NCBI GenBank assembly: GCA_023053685.1
Contig: JALIGW010000144.1
Coordinates: forward strand, 93,477 to 157,476
Origin: Diadophis punctatus similis
Lineage: Eukaryota; Chordata; Lepidosauria; Squamata; Dipsadidae
DNA length: 64,000 bases
Reading direction: 5' to 3'
Numbering within the stretch: position 1 is the stretch's first letter; each line of letters opens with the position of its first letter. The position numbers and the translations under genes were made by a program. This document shows positions 53,440-63,633 of the stretch, piece by piece. Below the pieces are notes generated by a model, which saw only the letters and a list, made by a program, of their open reading frames with translations, ran no database searches and was not told where the DNA came from.

Positions 53440-53545
53440 CTTTCGGCGGGCACGGCTTTGCAAGGGCTCTTCGCGGTCTACAAGCCGCCGGGTATGCACT
53501 GGAGGGCGGTGAAGGACATGGTGGAGAGGCGCCTGATGCAGCCCC
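53440..53545 (+). pseudogene. TRUB2: TRUB2-like N-terminal coding fragment inside hAT
   Basis: In frame from 53464 the translation reads GLFAVYKPPGMHW followed by RAVKDMVERRLMQ, closely resembling the N-terminal first strand of vertebrate TRUB2 (a TruB-family pseudouridine synthase acting in mitochondria), where GLFAVYKPPG begins the catalytic domain. Only about 30 residues are present; the catalytic aspartate region is absent and downstream codons do not continue the family. It sits within hAT termini, so it is best read as a captured exon-1 piece. Seen: the residues. Inferred: capture. Alternative: another TruB paralogue. Confidence 0.68.
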
Positions 53546-53849
53546 GCCCTCTCGAAACGGCCGGCGTCGCGGTGGGCAGGGCGGCCCGAGCGAAGGAGTC
53601 GCATCCAAGATGGCCCTCGGGCCGGCGCTGGCTCAGCCGGCCGGGGCCGCCGCCGCAGCCTTCCCGCCGCAGGGGCAGCCGGGACTGGGGGCCCAGCCGC
53701 AGGGTCAGCAGCAGCAGCAGCAGGCCTCTCAGCTCAGGCCGGCCGTGGGCGGCGTTGGCGGCGGGCGGGTGTCCTGCGTTGACTCCTCCGGAAAGTCACA
53801 CCGGCTCTTCCGCCAGCTTCCAGCCGCCGGCTGAGGAGTCAACACGGGA

Positions 53850-53995
53850 CGCCCGCCCGCCGCCAACGCTGCCCATGGCCGGCCCGAGCTGAGAGGCCTG
53901 CTGCTGCTGCTGCTGCTGCTGCCCTTGCGGCTGGGCCCAACCTGGCCATCCTCGAGTGCCTGCAGGACATGCGCGAGGTCAGCGGGCGGCGAGGG
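53850..53995 (+). pseudogene. Possible second captured exon (poly-Ala, NLAILECLQDMREVS)
   Basis: One frame reads a short alanine run then GPNLAILECLQDMREVS, with a GT-like donor (gaggtcagcg) following. Copy 1 retains GPNLAVLECLQ at the matching place. The composition and the conserved frame suggest an exon, but I cannot name the gene. It overlaps the right arm of an inverted duplication. Confidence 0.35.
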
Positions 53996-54710
53996 ACCCC
54001 CGGGTGGGCAGGGGGGAGGGAGGAGGAGAGCCAAGAGACCCTGGGGGCTGCTCCCCTTCCCAAGCCACTGCCGGCTCCCGAAGGGGAGGCGGGAGGCGAG
54101 CAAAGGTCTCCTGCCCCCCCACCCACCTGGACGCCGACATTAGCCATCTTTTGCCCTCTGCGCATGCGCAGCGTTCTGCACATGCGCAGAGGGCAAAACT
54201 CAAATGGCGGCGTCCAGCCGGCCCCGCCCCCCGTCGGTGTCCCGCTTAAAAAAAAAAATCTGGTCACTTTATCGTAGGGAGATATGTGGTAGGATGCGGT
54301 CCCGCAGGTATCCTGGCCCAGAGACATGTAGGGCTTTAAAGGTCAAAACCAACACCTTAAATTGCGACCGGAGACTAATAGGCAACCAATGCAGCTGGCG
54401 GAGGATAGGTGTTACGTGGGTGTATCTTGGTGCACCCACCACGGCTCGCACAGCTGCATTTTGCACCAATTGCAGTCTCCGGATGCTCTTTGAGGGTAGC
54501 CCCATGTAGCCCAGCCTAATGCTGGGAATGATTGAGGGCAAAAGAAGAAGGGGATGACAGAGAATGAGGTGGCTGGATGGAGTCACTGAAGCAGTAGGCG
54601 TGAGCTTAAATGGACTCCAGAGGATGGTAGAGGACAGGAAGGCCCGGAGGAACGTTGTCCATGGGGTCGCGATGGGTCGGACATGACTTTGTAAATAACA
54701 ACAACGACAA

Positions 54711-54909
54711 GTTGGTTTTCTCCAGTGTAGCTGATACCAGGAAAGAGAAGAAAACAGAGTAATCCACCCACTGCTATCTTGTATAATAGAAAGTGAGAAT
54801 GACCTTGGAAGACGGGTGAAAAAGAGATGCTGCCTTGGGAACAATCAGACAAGAGAATCCCCAGAAACATGACAGGCAGAGGAAAAAAAATATATCAGAA
54901 AAGCAATCT
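54711..54909. other. Unassigned
   Basis: No recognised repeat. Confidence 0.3.
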
Positions 54910-54929
54910 CCCAACTTCTCTGGCTATAA

Positions 54930-55345
54930 ATGAGAGCCAGGTGGGTGTAGTGATTAAGGCACCAGCTAGAAACTAGGAGACCGTGAGTTCTAGTCGTGCC
55001 TTAGATATGAAAGCCAACTGGGTGACTTTTCACCAATCACCAGGAGACAGTGACTTCTCGTCCCGCCTGAGGCATGAAAACCAGCTAGGTGACAGGGACA
55101 AGCACTAGGAGACGGTGAGTTCTAGTTCCACCTTGGGCATGAAAGCCACCTGGATAACTTTGAGCCAATCTCAAAGAGGCTGTGAGTTCTAGTCCCATCT
55201 TAGACATGAAAGCCATCTGGGTGTCTTTGGGCCAATCACCAAGAGATTCTGAGTTCTAGTCCCGACTTAGGCATGAAAACCAGCTGGGTTACTTTGGACC
55301 ATTCATCAGGAGACAGTGAGTTCTAGTCCAGCCTTGGGCATGAAA
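54930..55345 (+). mobile_element. SINE with six tandem 67-bp units
   Basis: A tRNA-like head (gagccaggtgggtgtagtga, ttaaggcaccagctag) at 54937 is followed by the B-box-bearing unit gtgagttctagtc...catgaaagccanctgggtga. catgaaa-type anchors occur near 55005, 55072, 55138, 55204, 55271 and 55338 (spacing 66-67). Opposite orientation to the 41-kb locus. Confidence 0.87.
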
Positions 55346-55615
55346 GGGGGTCAAACTATTTTCCAAAGCACAAGAAACAATGGGTGGAAACTAATCAAGG
55401 AGAGAAGCAACCTAGAACTAAGGAGAAATTTCCTAACAGTGAGAACAATTAATCAGTGGAACGGCTTGCCTCCTGAAGTTGTGGGTGCTCCATCAATGGA
55501 GGGTTTTAAGAAGAGACTGGGCAGTCACTTCTCTGGAATGATATAAGGTCTCTTGCTTGAGCAGCGGGTTGGACTAGAAGACCTCCAAGGCCCCTTCCAA
55601 GTCTGTTATTCTATA
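55346..55615 (+). mobile_element. CR1 LINE 3' end
   Basis: gggggtcaaactattttcca through gcgggttggactagaagacc. Confidence 0.92.
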
Positions 55616-55718
55616 ATTAAACTACTTCCAAAACCTTGAGAAGAAACCACAGACACTCATCCCGGCAGTCAGCACTGACTCAAAGACACTTCTGTTTTCA
55701 AAAATTAACAGATGGAGT

Positions 55719-56328
55719 CAGGGGTGGGTTCTACTTACCTTCCCCAGCAGTTCACATCGCGATGGAAGTGCACGTTTTGCACGTGCGTGCTCGCTTCGCT
55801 CGTGCACTGACGAAGTGAGAATAAATCTCACAGAGGCGAAATAGATTGTTCTCCCGGAATTCAGAAATAAAACTGCAGTTTAAAAGTCTAATTAAAATAT
55901 TTATTTTGGTACAAAAACAATAAAATCTCATTAGTTTACATCTCTGCTATAAAATGCGACTTCCTCCATTGGAAGTCAGAAGAAGAAGGAAAGAATGGAG
56001 ATTCAGGAATGCACACATGCGTACAAGAACATATCAATCACGTGCTCAGGAATGAACCATTATATTAGATAGGGATGCATCTCCCTGCATATACATGTAA
56101 CAGGCAATAAATCACACCGTGACATGCACACTTATGTGTCACTTCCGGAAAATGATCCTCTGTGCATGTGCAGAAGCCTTTGTGCATGTGCAGGGTTTTT
56201 TTTTGCAATCCGCGGTGACTGGTTCGGGAGCATGGACCACCAGTCATCGCTGCCGGTTCGACGAGCGGCGCCAAATTTCCACTACCGGTTGTAAAGAACC
56301 GGTCCAAACTGGCAGCAACCCACCACTG
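55719..56328. mobile_element. hAT MITE hosting a solo LTR
   Basis: CAGGGGTGGGTTCTACTT...AGCAACCCACCACTG. The flanking duplication is weak. The LTR occupies 55808-56124. Confidence 0.8.
55808..56124 (-). mobile_element. Solo LTR, family LTR-A, in hAT
   Basis: TGACGAAGTG...CACCGTGACA with perfect 5-bp duplication TGCAC (55803-55807 and 56125-56129). Shares taaaatatttatttt and caccctgcata-like blocks with 17726. Confidence 0.9.
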
Positions 56329-56893
56329 GAGTCCTGCCTTTTTTTGAATGCGCCTAGACCCACTGAGCAGCCCAACCTAATTTTCCCAGCGAAGAGAGGG
56401 AACCCAGCCATAATAATGAAGATGGGAATTCTCCTTCTCGCAACAATAACAACACCTGCATACCACAAACTGTTCTTTCCTGAAAAAAGGTGCTCTGTTT
56501 GAGCGGCTGTGAAGCATACAAAACACCAGAACAAACATTATTGTTATCTCCCCGATACAGACGTTGGTTCCGATCTCGCCTTCCTTCCTTGTTTTCTTAT
56601 GACTTCTCCATCACATCAAAAGTGGGCCTTGTCTGGTGGCTGTCTTGCCAAAATTTTTATCTCCCACGACAGGAACTTATTATGATGTCATGTCTTGCAG
56701 CTTACAATTCCCCCACGTGGTTCCTTCCTGAATTGGAAAGTGTTAATAAAGGACAATAGAATAACACCTCTCTATATACAGTAATTTCTGAAAGTATACA
56801 AGCTTAAGTCCTAATAAATGATTTCTAGCAGTATATCATATCAGAAGCAAACAGCAAATATTGGTTTGATCACTATGCTCCTTCACTACGTTC
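56329..56893. other. Unassigned island
   Basis: Non-repetitive mixed sequence; 89-codon frame 56490-56759 has no domain. Confidence 0.3.
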
Positions 56894-57128
56894 TAATATC
56901 AATAGAACTTAGACTTATATGCCGCTTCACAGTGCTTTTACAGCCCTCTCTAAGCGGTTTACACAGTCAGCATATTGCTCCCAACAACCTGGGTCCTCAC
57001 CTTGGAAGGAGGGAAGGCTGAGTCAACCTTGAGCCTGGTGAGATTTGAACTGCCAAGTTGCAGGCAGCCGACAGTCAGCAGAAGTAGGCTGCAGTACTCC
57101 ATTCTAACCACTGCGCCACCATGGCTCC
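56894..57128 (-). mobile_element. S1 SINE
   Basis: acttagacttatatgccgct, agccctctctaagcggttta, cattctaaccactgcgccac: full-length minus copy. Confidence 0.93.
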
Positions 57129-57690
57129 TAATAGGTGGATATCTGGCTTTGCCTGGTCAAAATCTTCAAAACTGTAGTTGCGCTCGTGATGTGTACTGAA
57201 AGATATCACTGCTTCCTTCCTTCCAGTTCTCTGATCCCCTTTTGACTTAAGTTTGATTAAAAAAAATAGCAAGAACTTGAAGGAAGACAAATGTCTCCAT
57301 GGGTTCTCCACCGGTTCTCGGTTTTGACAAGCTGGCCCCATTTTTCATTAAAAGCTAATCATAGGTTTTGCATCAACACTTCAAACATCGGAGTGACCCT
57401 GATTGGGTCTAAGCAAAGTCTCCTTCTCCTCCTGTTTCCCTTTTGAAGTTGGGCTTTTGAAATCATTTTGCATGATCAAAAACAAGCTCGGGGTATAAAA
57501 TAAGTGGAAATATCCAAATGTGCAATTAAAAAGGGAGATCAGGGCTCCAATATTGCTTTTTAGACCGATGAACATAACTCTTGAAATGTTATCAGTAAGT
57601 AATAACATGGAGGGGTCTCACAGCTCTAAAGACGATAGTCAGTTTCCTTCCTCCCATGGTTCCTAAACACTTAAAAAGGAGATTATGTAC
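57129..57690. other. Unassigned island
   Basis: No recognised repeat. AT-rich with ttcattaaaagctaatcata at 57340. Possible conserved noncoding DNA. Confidence 0.33.
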
Positions 57691-57894
57691 AGGTAGTCCT
57701 CAATTTACAAACATCTGTTTGGTGACCGTTTGAAATTACACTGAAAATGTGACTTATGAGCAGTTTTCACACTTGTGATGACCTGGAGCACGGCACAGAG
57801 ATAACACAGGCAGCTGGCAGTTCAAACCGCCCCTTTATTGCTCCAAATTTCCCCAAATGCTCCCATGTTTCTGGCAAGTCCCAGAGCAAAGTGA

Positions 57895-58098
<204 letters not shown>

Positions 58099-58183
58099 CA
58101 AGCAGCCTTTGGCTGCAAATAGTCCAGCCCAACACTGTGAACACCACAGCTTCACAGCAAGAAATCCAGGAGGGCAAGTTGAA

Positions 58184-58434
58184 GAGCCGAGGTGGCGCAG
58201 CAGTTAGAGTGCAGCACTGCAGGCTACTTTAGCTGACTGTGATCAGCAGTTCAGCTGTTCAAATCTCACCGGCTCAGGGTTGACTCAGCCTTCCATCCTT
58301 CCGAGGTAGGTAAAATGAGGACCCAGATTGTTGGGGGCAATGTAAATATACTTTGCTTAATGGTGTAAACCGCTTAGAGAGTGCTTGCACTATGAGGCGG
58401 TATATAAGTCTCACTAATAAAATAAATAAATAAA
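58184..58434 (+). mobile_element. S1 SINE inside LTR-B
   Basis: gagccgaggtggcgcagcag head to cactaataaaataaataaa tail, complete. Confidence 0.94.
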
Positions 58435-59250
58435 GAGTCCAGGAAGCAAGGGAACATGGCAAGTAATCCAGAAATCCAGAAAGAATGCATGGAATCCAGG
58501 AAAGTTCAAAAGTTGGCACTCCAACACTTCAGGAATTCAACGCTTGTTCCCGACAAATGCCCCTCCCCACAGCATCTCCTTAAGTCTCAGTCCCCAGGTG
58601 TGCCTTGTGAAGAGGGGCGGGGCGCTCTCCTCCCAAGTAGTCAGCTCAGTCTGCCCTGTTCTCGCCTTCTCTCCACTCTCCGTGCTCGAGGATCAGGAGG
58701 GGATGGTCCTTGCTCATCGTCTGAGCTCTGTCTCTGAAGTTCACTGCTTAGCCTCTCTTGGTCATCCTGCCCCCGTTCTCAGCCATCCCAATCCTGAAAA
58801 GCCCTGGCCTGACTGGCCCTGCTCTTCCCCATTTTCCTCCGAAGCCAACGAAGCCGCCCCCTCAATCTCCATCGGCTCCAGTTCCCGCTCATCTTCCTCT
58901 GCAGATTCAGGCTCCAATGGGGGCATGACAACACTTGTGACCATTGCAGCATCCCCATAGCCATGTGATCAAAATTAGTATGCTTGGCAACTGGCATGTA
59001 CTTATGACAGTTGCACTGTCCCCGGGATCATGTGATCACCATTTGTCACCTTGTCAGCTTCCGACAAGCAAAGTCAATGGGCGAAGCCAGATTCACTTAA
59101 TGATTCTATGTGATTCACTTAGCAATGGCAGTGGTTCACTTAACAACGGGGGCAAAAAGCCGTAAAATGAGGCAAAACTCACTTAACTGGCTCACTTAGC
59201 AATGGAAATTTTGGTCTCGGTTGTGGTCGTAAGTCGAGGACAGCCTATAA

Positions 59251-59559
59251 ATAGCCCTGAATGATTGAAAACAGTGTTTGACTGTCTTCCCCATCTCGCT
59301 TTTTTGTAAATCTAAACTTTGACAATATGTCTCTCTTCAGTCTTCTTTCCTTCAGGCTGAACATCCCACGTTTCTTCAGCATGTCCTCCCCCAAAAAATA
59401 AATCTATTTAAAACTTTAGAATTATCTCTTTGCTATGTCTTTGCAGATGAATGGTCTTCACTCATAATAAAGGAATAAACACATCTGACCTTCAGAAACA
59501 ATTGTCTTGTCCTCTTTGAATAGGCAACCTATATTTCTCTGCTAGCTGCAGGGAGATCT
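59251..59559. other. Degraded CR1-like and unassigned sequence
   Basis: 59310-59400 (ctctcttcagtcttctttcc, gctgaacatcccacgtttct) resembles the region next to vertebrate LINE ends. Not firmly classified. Confidence 0.35.
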
Positions 59560-59719
59560 GAATAACAGAGTTGGAAGGGATCTTGGAGGTCTTCTAGTCC
59601 AACCCACTGCTCGAGCAGGAAACCTGTACCATTTCAGACAAATGATTTGTCCAATCTCTTCTTTAAAAACTCCTGTATTGGAGCACCCACAACTTCTGAA
59701 GGCAAGCCGTTCCACAGGT
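59560..59719 (-). mobile_element. CR1 LINE 3' fragment
   Basis: acagagttggaagggatctt to aggcaagccgttccacagg. Confidence 0.92.
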
Positions 59720-59721
59720 AA

Positions 59722-60062
59722 AAGAATAGAATAGAATAGAATAGAATAGAATAGAATAGAATAGAATAGAATAGAATAGAATAGAATAGAATAGAATAGG
59801 AGAAAGAGAGAATGGAATGGAATGGAATGGAATGGAATAGAATAGAATAGAATAGAATAGAATAGAATAGAATAGAATAGAATAGAATAGAATAGAATAG
59901 AATAGAATAGAATAGAGAATGGATTGGATTGGATTGGATTGGATTGGATTGGATTGGAATGGAATAGAATAGAATAGAATAGAATAGAATAGAATAGAAT
60001 AGAATAGAATAGAATAGAATAGAATAGAATAGAATAGAATAGAATAGAATAGAATAGAATAG
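59722..60062. repeat. (AGAAT)n array with (TGGAA) and (GGATT) variant blocks
   Basis: Over 60 pentamers: two long AGAAT blocks and one TGGAA block, one GGATT block. Lies between two minus-strand CR1 tails. Confidence 0.97.
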
Positions 60063-60119
60063 GAATAACATTCCCGTGCATCTTATTTTGGGGGGCATAC
60101 CCGTGGGGACAGAACAAGA

Positions 60120-60640
60120 ATAGAATAGAATAACAGAGTTGGGAGGGACTTTGGAGGTCTTCTAGTCCAACCCCTGCTCAGGCAGGAAACTGTATATCAT
60201 TTCAGACGAACGGTTGTCCAATCTCTTCTTCCTGTGTTGGAGCATTCACAACTTCTGGAGGCAAGTTGTTCCACTGGTTAATTGTTCTCACTGTTAGGCA
60301 ATTCCTCCTTAGTTCTAGGTTGCTTCTCTCCTTCATTAGTTTCCACCCATTGCTTCTTGTCCTGCCTTCTTCTACTTTGGAGAATAGCTTGACTCCTTTG
60401 TGTCAGCCCCTCAGATATTGGAAGACTGCTATCATGTCACCCTGAGTCCTTCTTTTTATTAAACTAGACATACCCAATTTCTACAACTGTTCTTCCTATG
60501 TTTTATCCTCCGGTCTCTTAATCATCTTTGTTGCTCTTCTCTGCACTCTTTCCAGAGCCATGGCATCTTGTTTATATTGTGGCGACCAAAATTGGATGCA
60601 ACATTCCAAGTATGGTGTTACTAAGATCTTACCTATCCAA
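60120..60640 (-). mobile_element. CR1 LINE 3' end with AGAAT tail
   Basis: gaatagaatagaataacaga tail joins the 3' terminus, then collinear CR1 to cattccaagtatggtgttac. Confidence 0.93.
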
Positions 60641-60669
60641 TAGATAGTTCAAGACTATCATAGTTCAAA

Positions 60670-60930
60670 GAGCCGAGGTGGCGCAGTGGTTAGAGGCAGT
60701 ACTGCTGGCCACTTTAGCTGACTGTGATCCGCAGGTCAGCGGTTCAAATCTCACTGGCTCAAGGTTGACTCAGCCTTCCATCCTTCTGAGGTAGGTAAAA
60801 TGAGGACCCAGATTGTTGGGGGCAATGTAAAATATATACATTGCTTACTGGTGTAAACAGCTTAGAGAGTGCTTGCACTGTGAGGCGGTATATAAATGTC
60901 ACTAATAAAATAAATAAAATAAAATAAAAT
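60670..60930 (+). mobile_element. S1 SINE, full length
   Basis: gagccgaggtggcgcagtgg head, gttcaaatctcactgg B box, (AAAAT)n tail. Confidence 0.94.
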
Positions 60931-60964
60931 AAGACACACACACACAGACACAAAACATCTAGAG

Positions 60965-62008
60965 CAGGGGTCGGGAACCTTTTTGACTAAGAGAGCCATG
61001 AAAGCAAAAAATTTGGAAATTTATTTCAGTGAGAGCCATATAATATATTTTAAAAGTGAATTCAACTAAATGTCAGTATAATAAGCCTCTGAATTTATTC
61101 TTTTAAATGATGAGAGGTGTGGTCACAGCCTCAGCTCTGCCCTTTTGTGTATGTATGTGATGCTAATTAAATACAGTAGCCAGCATTTTGCAAATTATGA
61201 TTTCCCCTAAGGATATTGTTGTAGAGAATCATAAAAGGAAGATTAAAAAAATAAAACTGTCCATTATGCTGTCCTGTTCTATTTCTGGAACTTGCTGCGG
61301 ACATTTCAACAATCTTGGAGGGGACAGAAAGTTGCATAGATCAACCTTTTACCCTGAAACAACAGCTTTTCAAGGTTGAGTAGAAGGGATAATGGATAAT
61401 GAAGGTGAGTGATCCCAGTTGAGGTCTTCATATGTAGATGGGGAGGATTTGTGGGTTGGGTGCAGCTTATAGGCATGGAATTCACTATCCTAGCGTCAAA
61501 AAATATAACTGCAATCTAAAATAAAAAAAATCTTTACCTTTTATGAAGTTATGGTGCTTCAGAGATGCATCCTTTTCAGGCAAACTGGTTCACAACTATA
61601 ACATTAATCCAGTGGTGAAATCCTCCCGGTTCGCCCTGGCCCGTCCTTCGGCGTATAGCCGATGGAACTGGCGGCGGTTGCGGCGCGGAGCTTCTCCCGC
61701 CCGCTTTCCCGTCCCGGCTGAACGCCGCCATTTGGGTTATTTTTCCCTCTGTGCATGCGCGCGCATGCACAGAGGGAAAAATAACCCAAATGATTGTGGT
61801 CAGCCGGGACGGGAAAGCGGTGATTGTGTTCAGCCGGGATGGGAAAGTGGGCAGGAGAAGCTCCGCGCCGCAACCGCCGCCAGTTCCATCGGCTATACGC
61901 CGAAGGACTGGCCCGGGCGAACCGGGAGGATTTCACCCCTGCTGCGAGCCATATGCAATCATCAAAAGAGCCACATCTGGCTCGCGAGCCATAGGTTCCC
62001 GACCCCTG
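60965..62008. mobile_element. hAT element, CAGGGGTCGGGAACC family, with nested foldback
   Basis: CAGGGGTCGGGAACCTTTTT...GGTTCCCGACCCCTG with perfect 8-bp duplication ATCTAGAG (60957-60964 and 62009-62016). Interior AT-rich, no transposase. The duplicate gagagccatg and gagccatatgc blocks near each end belong to the subterminal repeats. Confidence 0.94.
61610..61941. mobile_element. Foldback hAT MITE (long palindrome)
   Basis: CAGTGGTGAAATCCTCCCGG...CCGGGAGGATTTCACCCCTG; the two arms of about 150 bp are almost complementary along their whole length around tgcatgcgcgcgcatgca. The right arm has an extra direct duplication of cagccgggacgggaaagcgg type. Confidence 0.9.
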
Positions 62009-62016
62009 ATCTAGAG

Positions 62017-62757
62017 GCTTTGGTGTCTTTGGTGGCAAGCAGAAACCCTGTAAACAAAATGACAAAATGGTAGGATTCTCCCCACCACCACCACCTCAAT
62101 TTTACCAAAGCCACTCCAGTCAAATTAGCAGTCTAAATGAAGTCTGAAATGACACGTTGCATTTATAAGGATATTGCTCCAGGACAAGAGATGTTATTCT
62201 CCAAAATGAAGAAAATTAAGCCATTACCCTCTTCACCCGCACCGGTCTTTCTTGCTGCAAAGTTAGTTTATGTGTTTAATGAAGACAGGACTGTTTTTTC
62301 CCCTAATGAGCATCGGAGAGCTGATGTAATTGAAAATTTAAATAGAGAAGGAGGCAGTTACCCGCTAGTCGTCTTAAGAAAAAAAAGGCTAATTTTGAGA
62401 GTGGGAAGTAAATTTGTATTGAAAAACATGTCCATTAGGCCAGGCATTTCAAGGATGAGCACGCCTGTCCTTGAGCTGGGGCATTGATAAAAAGCATAGG
62501 AAACCCGTTATTAGTTATTTGGCTAAAAGCGATCACTCAGAATCTCAAATCATCCAAGATAAGCAGAGGTTATCTCTGTAAGATGGGCCAGGAGTGAATG
62601 AATAGAAAATCATATGCTTTATTGTTCTTCAAGAGAATGGTACTTGTTGGCATAAGTATTTATAGATGCTTTCTTGACACTTTCCAGATTCTCTGTCCCA
62701 CCTGACGTTTTTATTAAAAAAAGAATTAATTAATACCCATAATATACTCCATCCCTG
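62017..62757. other. Single-copy-looking AT-rich island, candidate conserved noncoding element
   Basis: 62115-62560 is free of slippage repeats and contains gctgatgtaattgaaaattt, cccctaatgagcatcgga and gttattagttatttggctaa. The 116-codon frame 62137-62487 has low-information content and no domain. Confidence 0.42.
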
Positions 62758-62765
62758 GTTTACAC

Positions 62766-63410
62766 CAGGGGCGGGTTCCTAATTTTTTTACTACCACTCT
62801 GTGGGCGTGGCTTATTTTGTGGATGTGGCTTGCCAGCCATGTGACCGGGTGGGCGTGGGCCTCGGGAGCTTGGCAGCAGCCGAAGAAGTGGGGGGGGGCA
62901 TTGCCCACCTGCAACGCAGCCCCCCGCAATGGGAGCAGCAAGACCGCGGCAGCGGTTCTTCTAGGAGGCTCCGTCCGGCCTGAATGCTTTTCCCCAATCG
63001 ATGATCCTAGGCTCCTGCCACCCGTTCCCCCTCCCCTCAGCAGCTAGAGAAGCCTCGAATGTGCGAAAATGCCTGGGATCATCACCGCGCGTTCGTGGCT
63101 TCTCGGACTGCTGAAGGGAGGGGAATGGAGATAGCTCCTGCTGCCCGTTCTTTCAGCATCTCACGCGCTCCCTCAGCCATCCTCCCCTGCTTGGACTCAC
63201 TTGGGGTAGGAAGGCAGCGTATGCGCAGTGCCGGAAGCTCGGCTTCTGGGCATTCGCAGAAGAACATTTTTTTAAAAAAAAATTTTAAAAATGTTTTTTT
63301 TAAATGGTGGCGCCCAGGCACCGGCAACTGACCGCACCGGTACTGTGACGTCACCAGCGGGCCACTACCAGTGCTATAGAGTGGACCGCACTGGTAGGAA
63401 CCCACCACTG
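62766..63410. mobile_element. hAT MITE, long CAGGGGTGGGTTCCTA family
   Basis: CAGGGGCGGGTTCCTAA...GTAGGAACCCACCACTG, 645 bp, perfect 8-bp duplication GTTTACAC (62758-62765 and 63411-63418). Confidence 0.96.
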
Positions 63411-63471
63411 GTTTACACCCATAATAACACCTGTCACACAATCACAATTTCTCACCTTCCGAAGACTCGAA

Positions 63472-63633
63472 TTCCTTTGTTCCTATCGATCGTCCATCAA
63501 CGATTTATGTGATCAACTGAAAAGCAATTGTGTTCTTTTTGACGATGACGTAAAATTATTCAATTCTACAGATAATTCTGTTGTTTTGCAAAGTGATCTC
63601 GACTGTGTGTCTGAATGGTCATCTCTTTGGCAG
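63472..63633 (+). mobile_element. Non-LTR reverse transcriptase fragment with FDDD box
   Basis: Translation SSINDLCDQLKSNCVLFDDD then VKLFNSTDNSVVLQSDLDCV and SEWSSLW matches the palm region of jockey-type RTs (INDL and FADD box). The catalytic FADD reads FDDD. It abuts a CR1 on the right and a hAT on the left. Confidence 0.72.

Larger units (their letters stand above)
53269..54271 (+). mobile_element. hAT element with captured gene-like sequence, copy 2
   Basis: TAAGGTGACCAGACGTCCCG...TCTGGTCACTTTA with perfect 8-bp duplication TCGTAGGG (53261-53268 and 54272-54279), 1003 bp. The outer 150 bp matches copy 1 at 16075. The interior carries the TRUB2-like segment, a CAG-rich inverted duplication (arms about 53690-53790 and 53835-53930) and a GCGCATGCGC at 54160-54169. 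No transposase is encoded, so movement needs one in trans. Confidence 0.93.
52902..54512 (-). mobile_element. L2-like LINE split by the gene-capturing hAT
   Basis: 52902-53268 (TTTATT tail, ggccgcccaactcccatggg) and 54280-54512 (RT C-terminus, gcattttgcaccaattgcag on +) form one minus-strand L2 copy. Perfect target duplication AGCCTA (52896-52901 and 54513-54518). Confidence 0.93.
52745..54710 (+). mobile_element. BovB-type LINE 3' region split by an L2
   Basis: 52745-52895 encodes SVLEEINPDCSLEGQILKMK and LKYFGYLMRRKESLEK. 54519-54710 resumes with a GMIEGKRRRG-like segment, RWLDGVTEAVG, and the 3' end ccatggggtcgcgatgggtc / ggacatgact with ACAACAAC tail, all typical of BovB. Confidence 0.88.
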
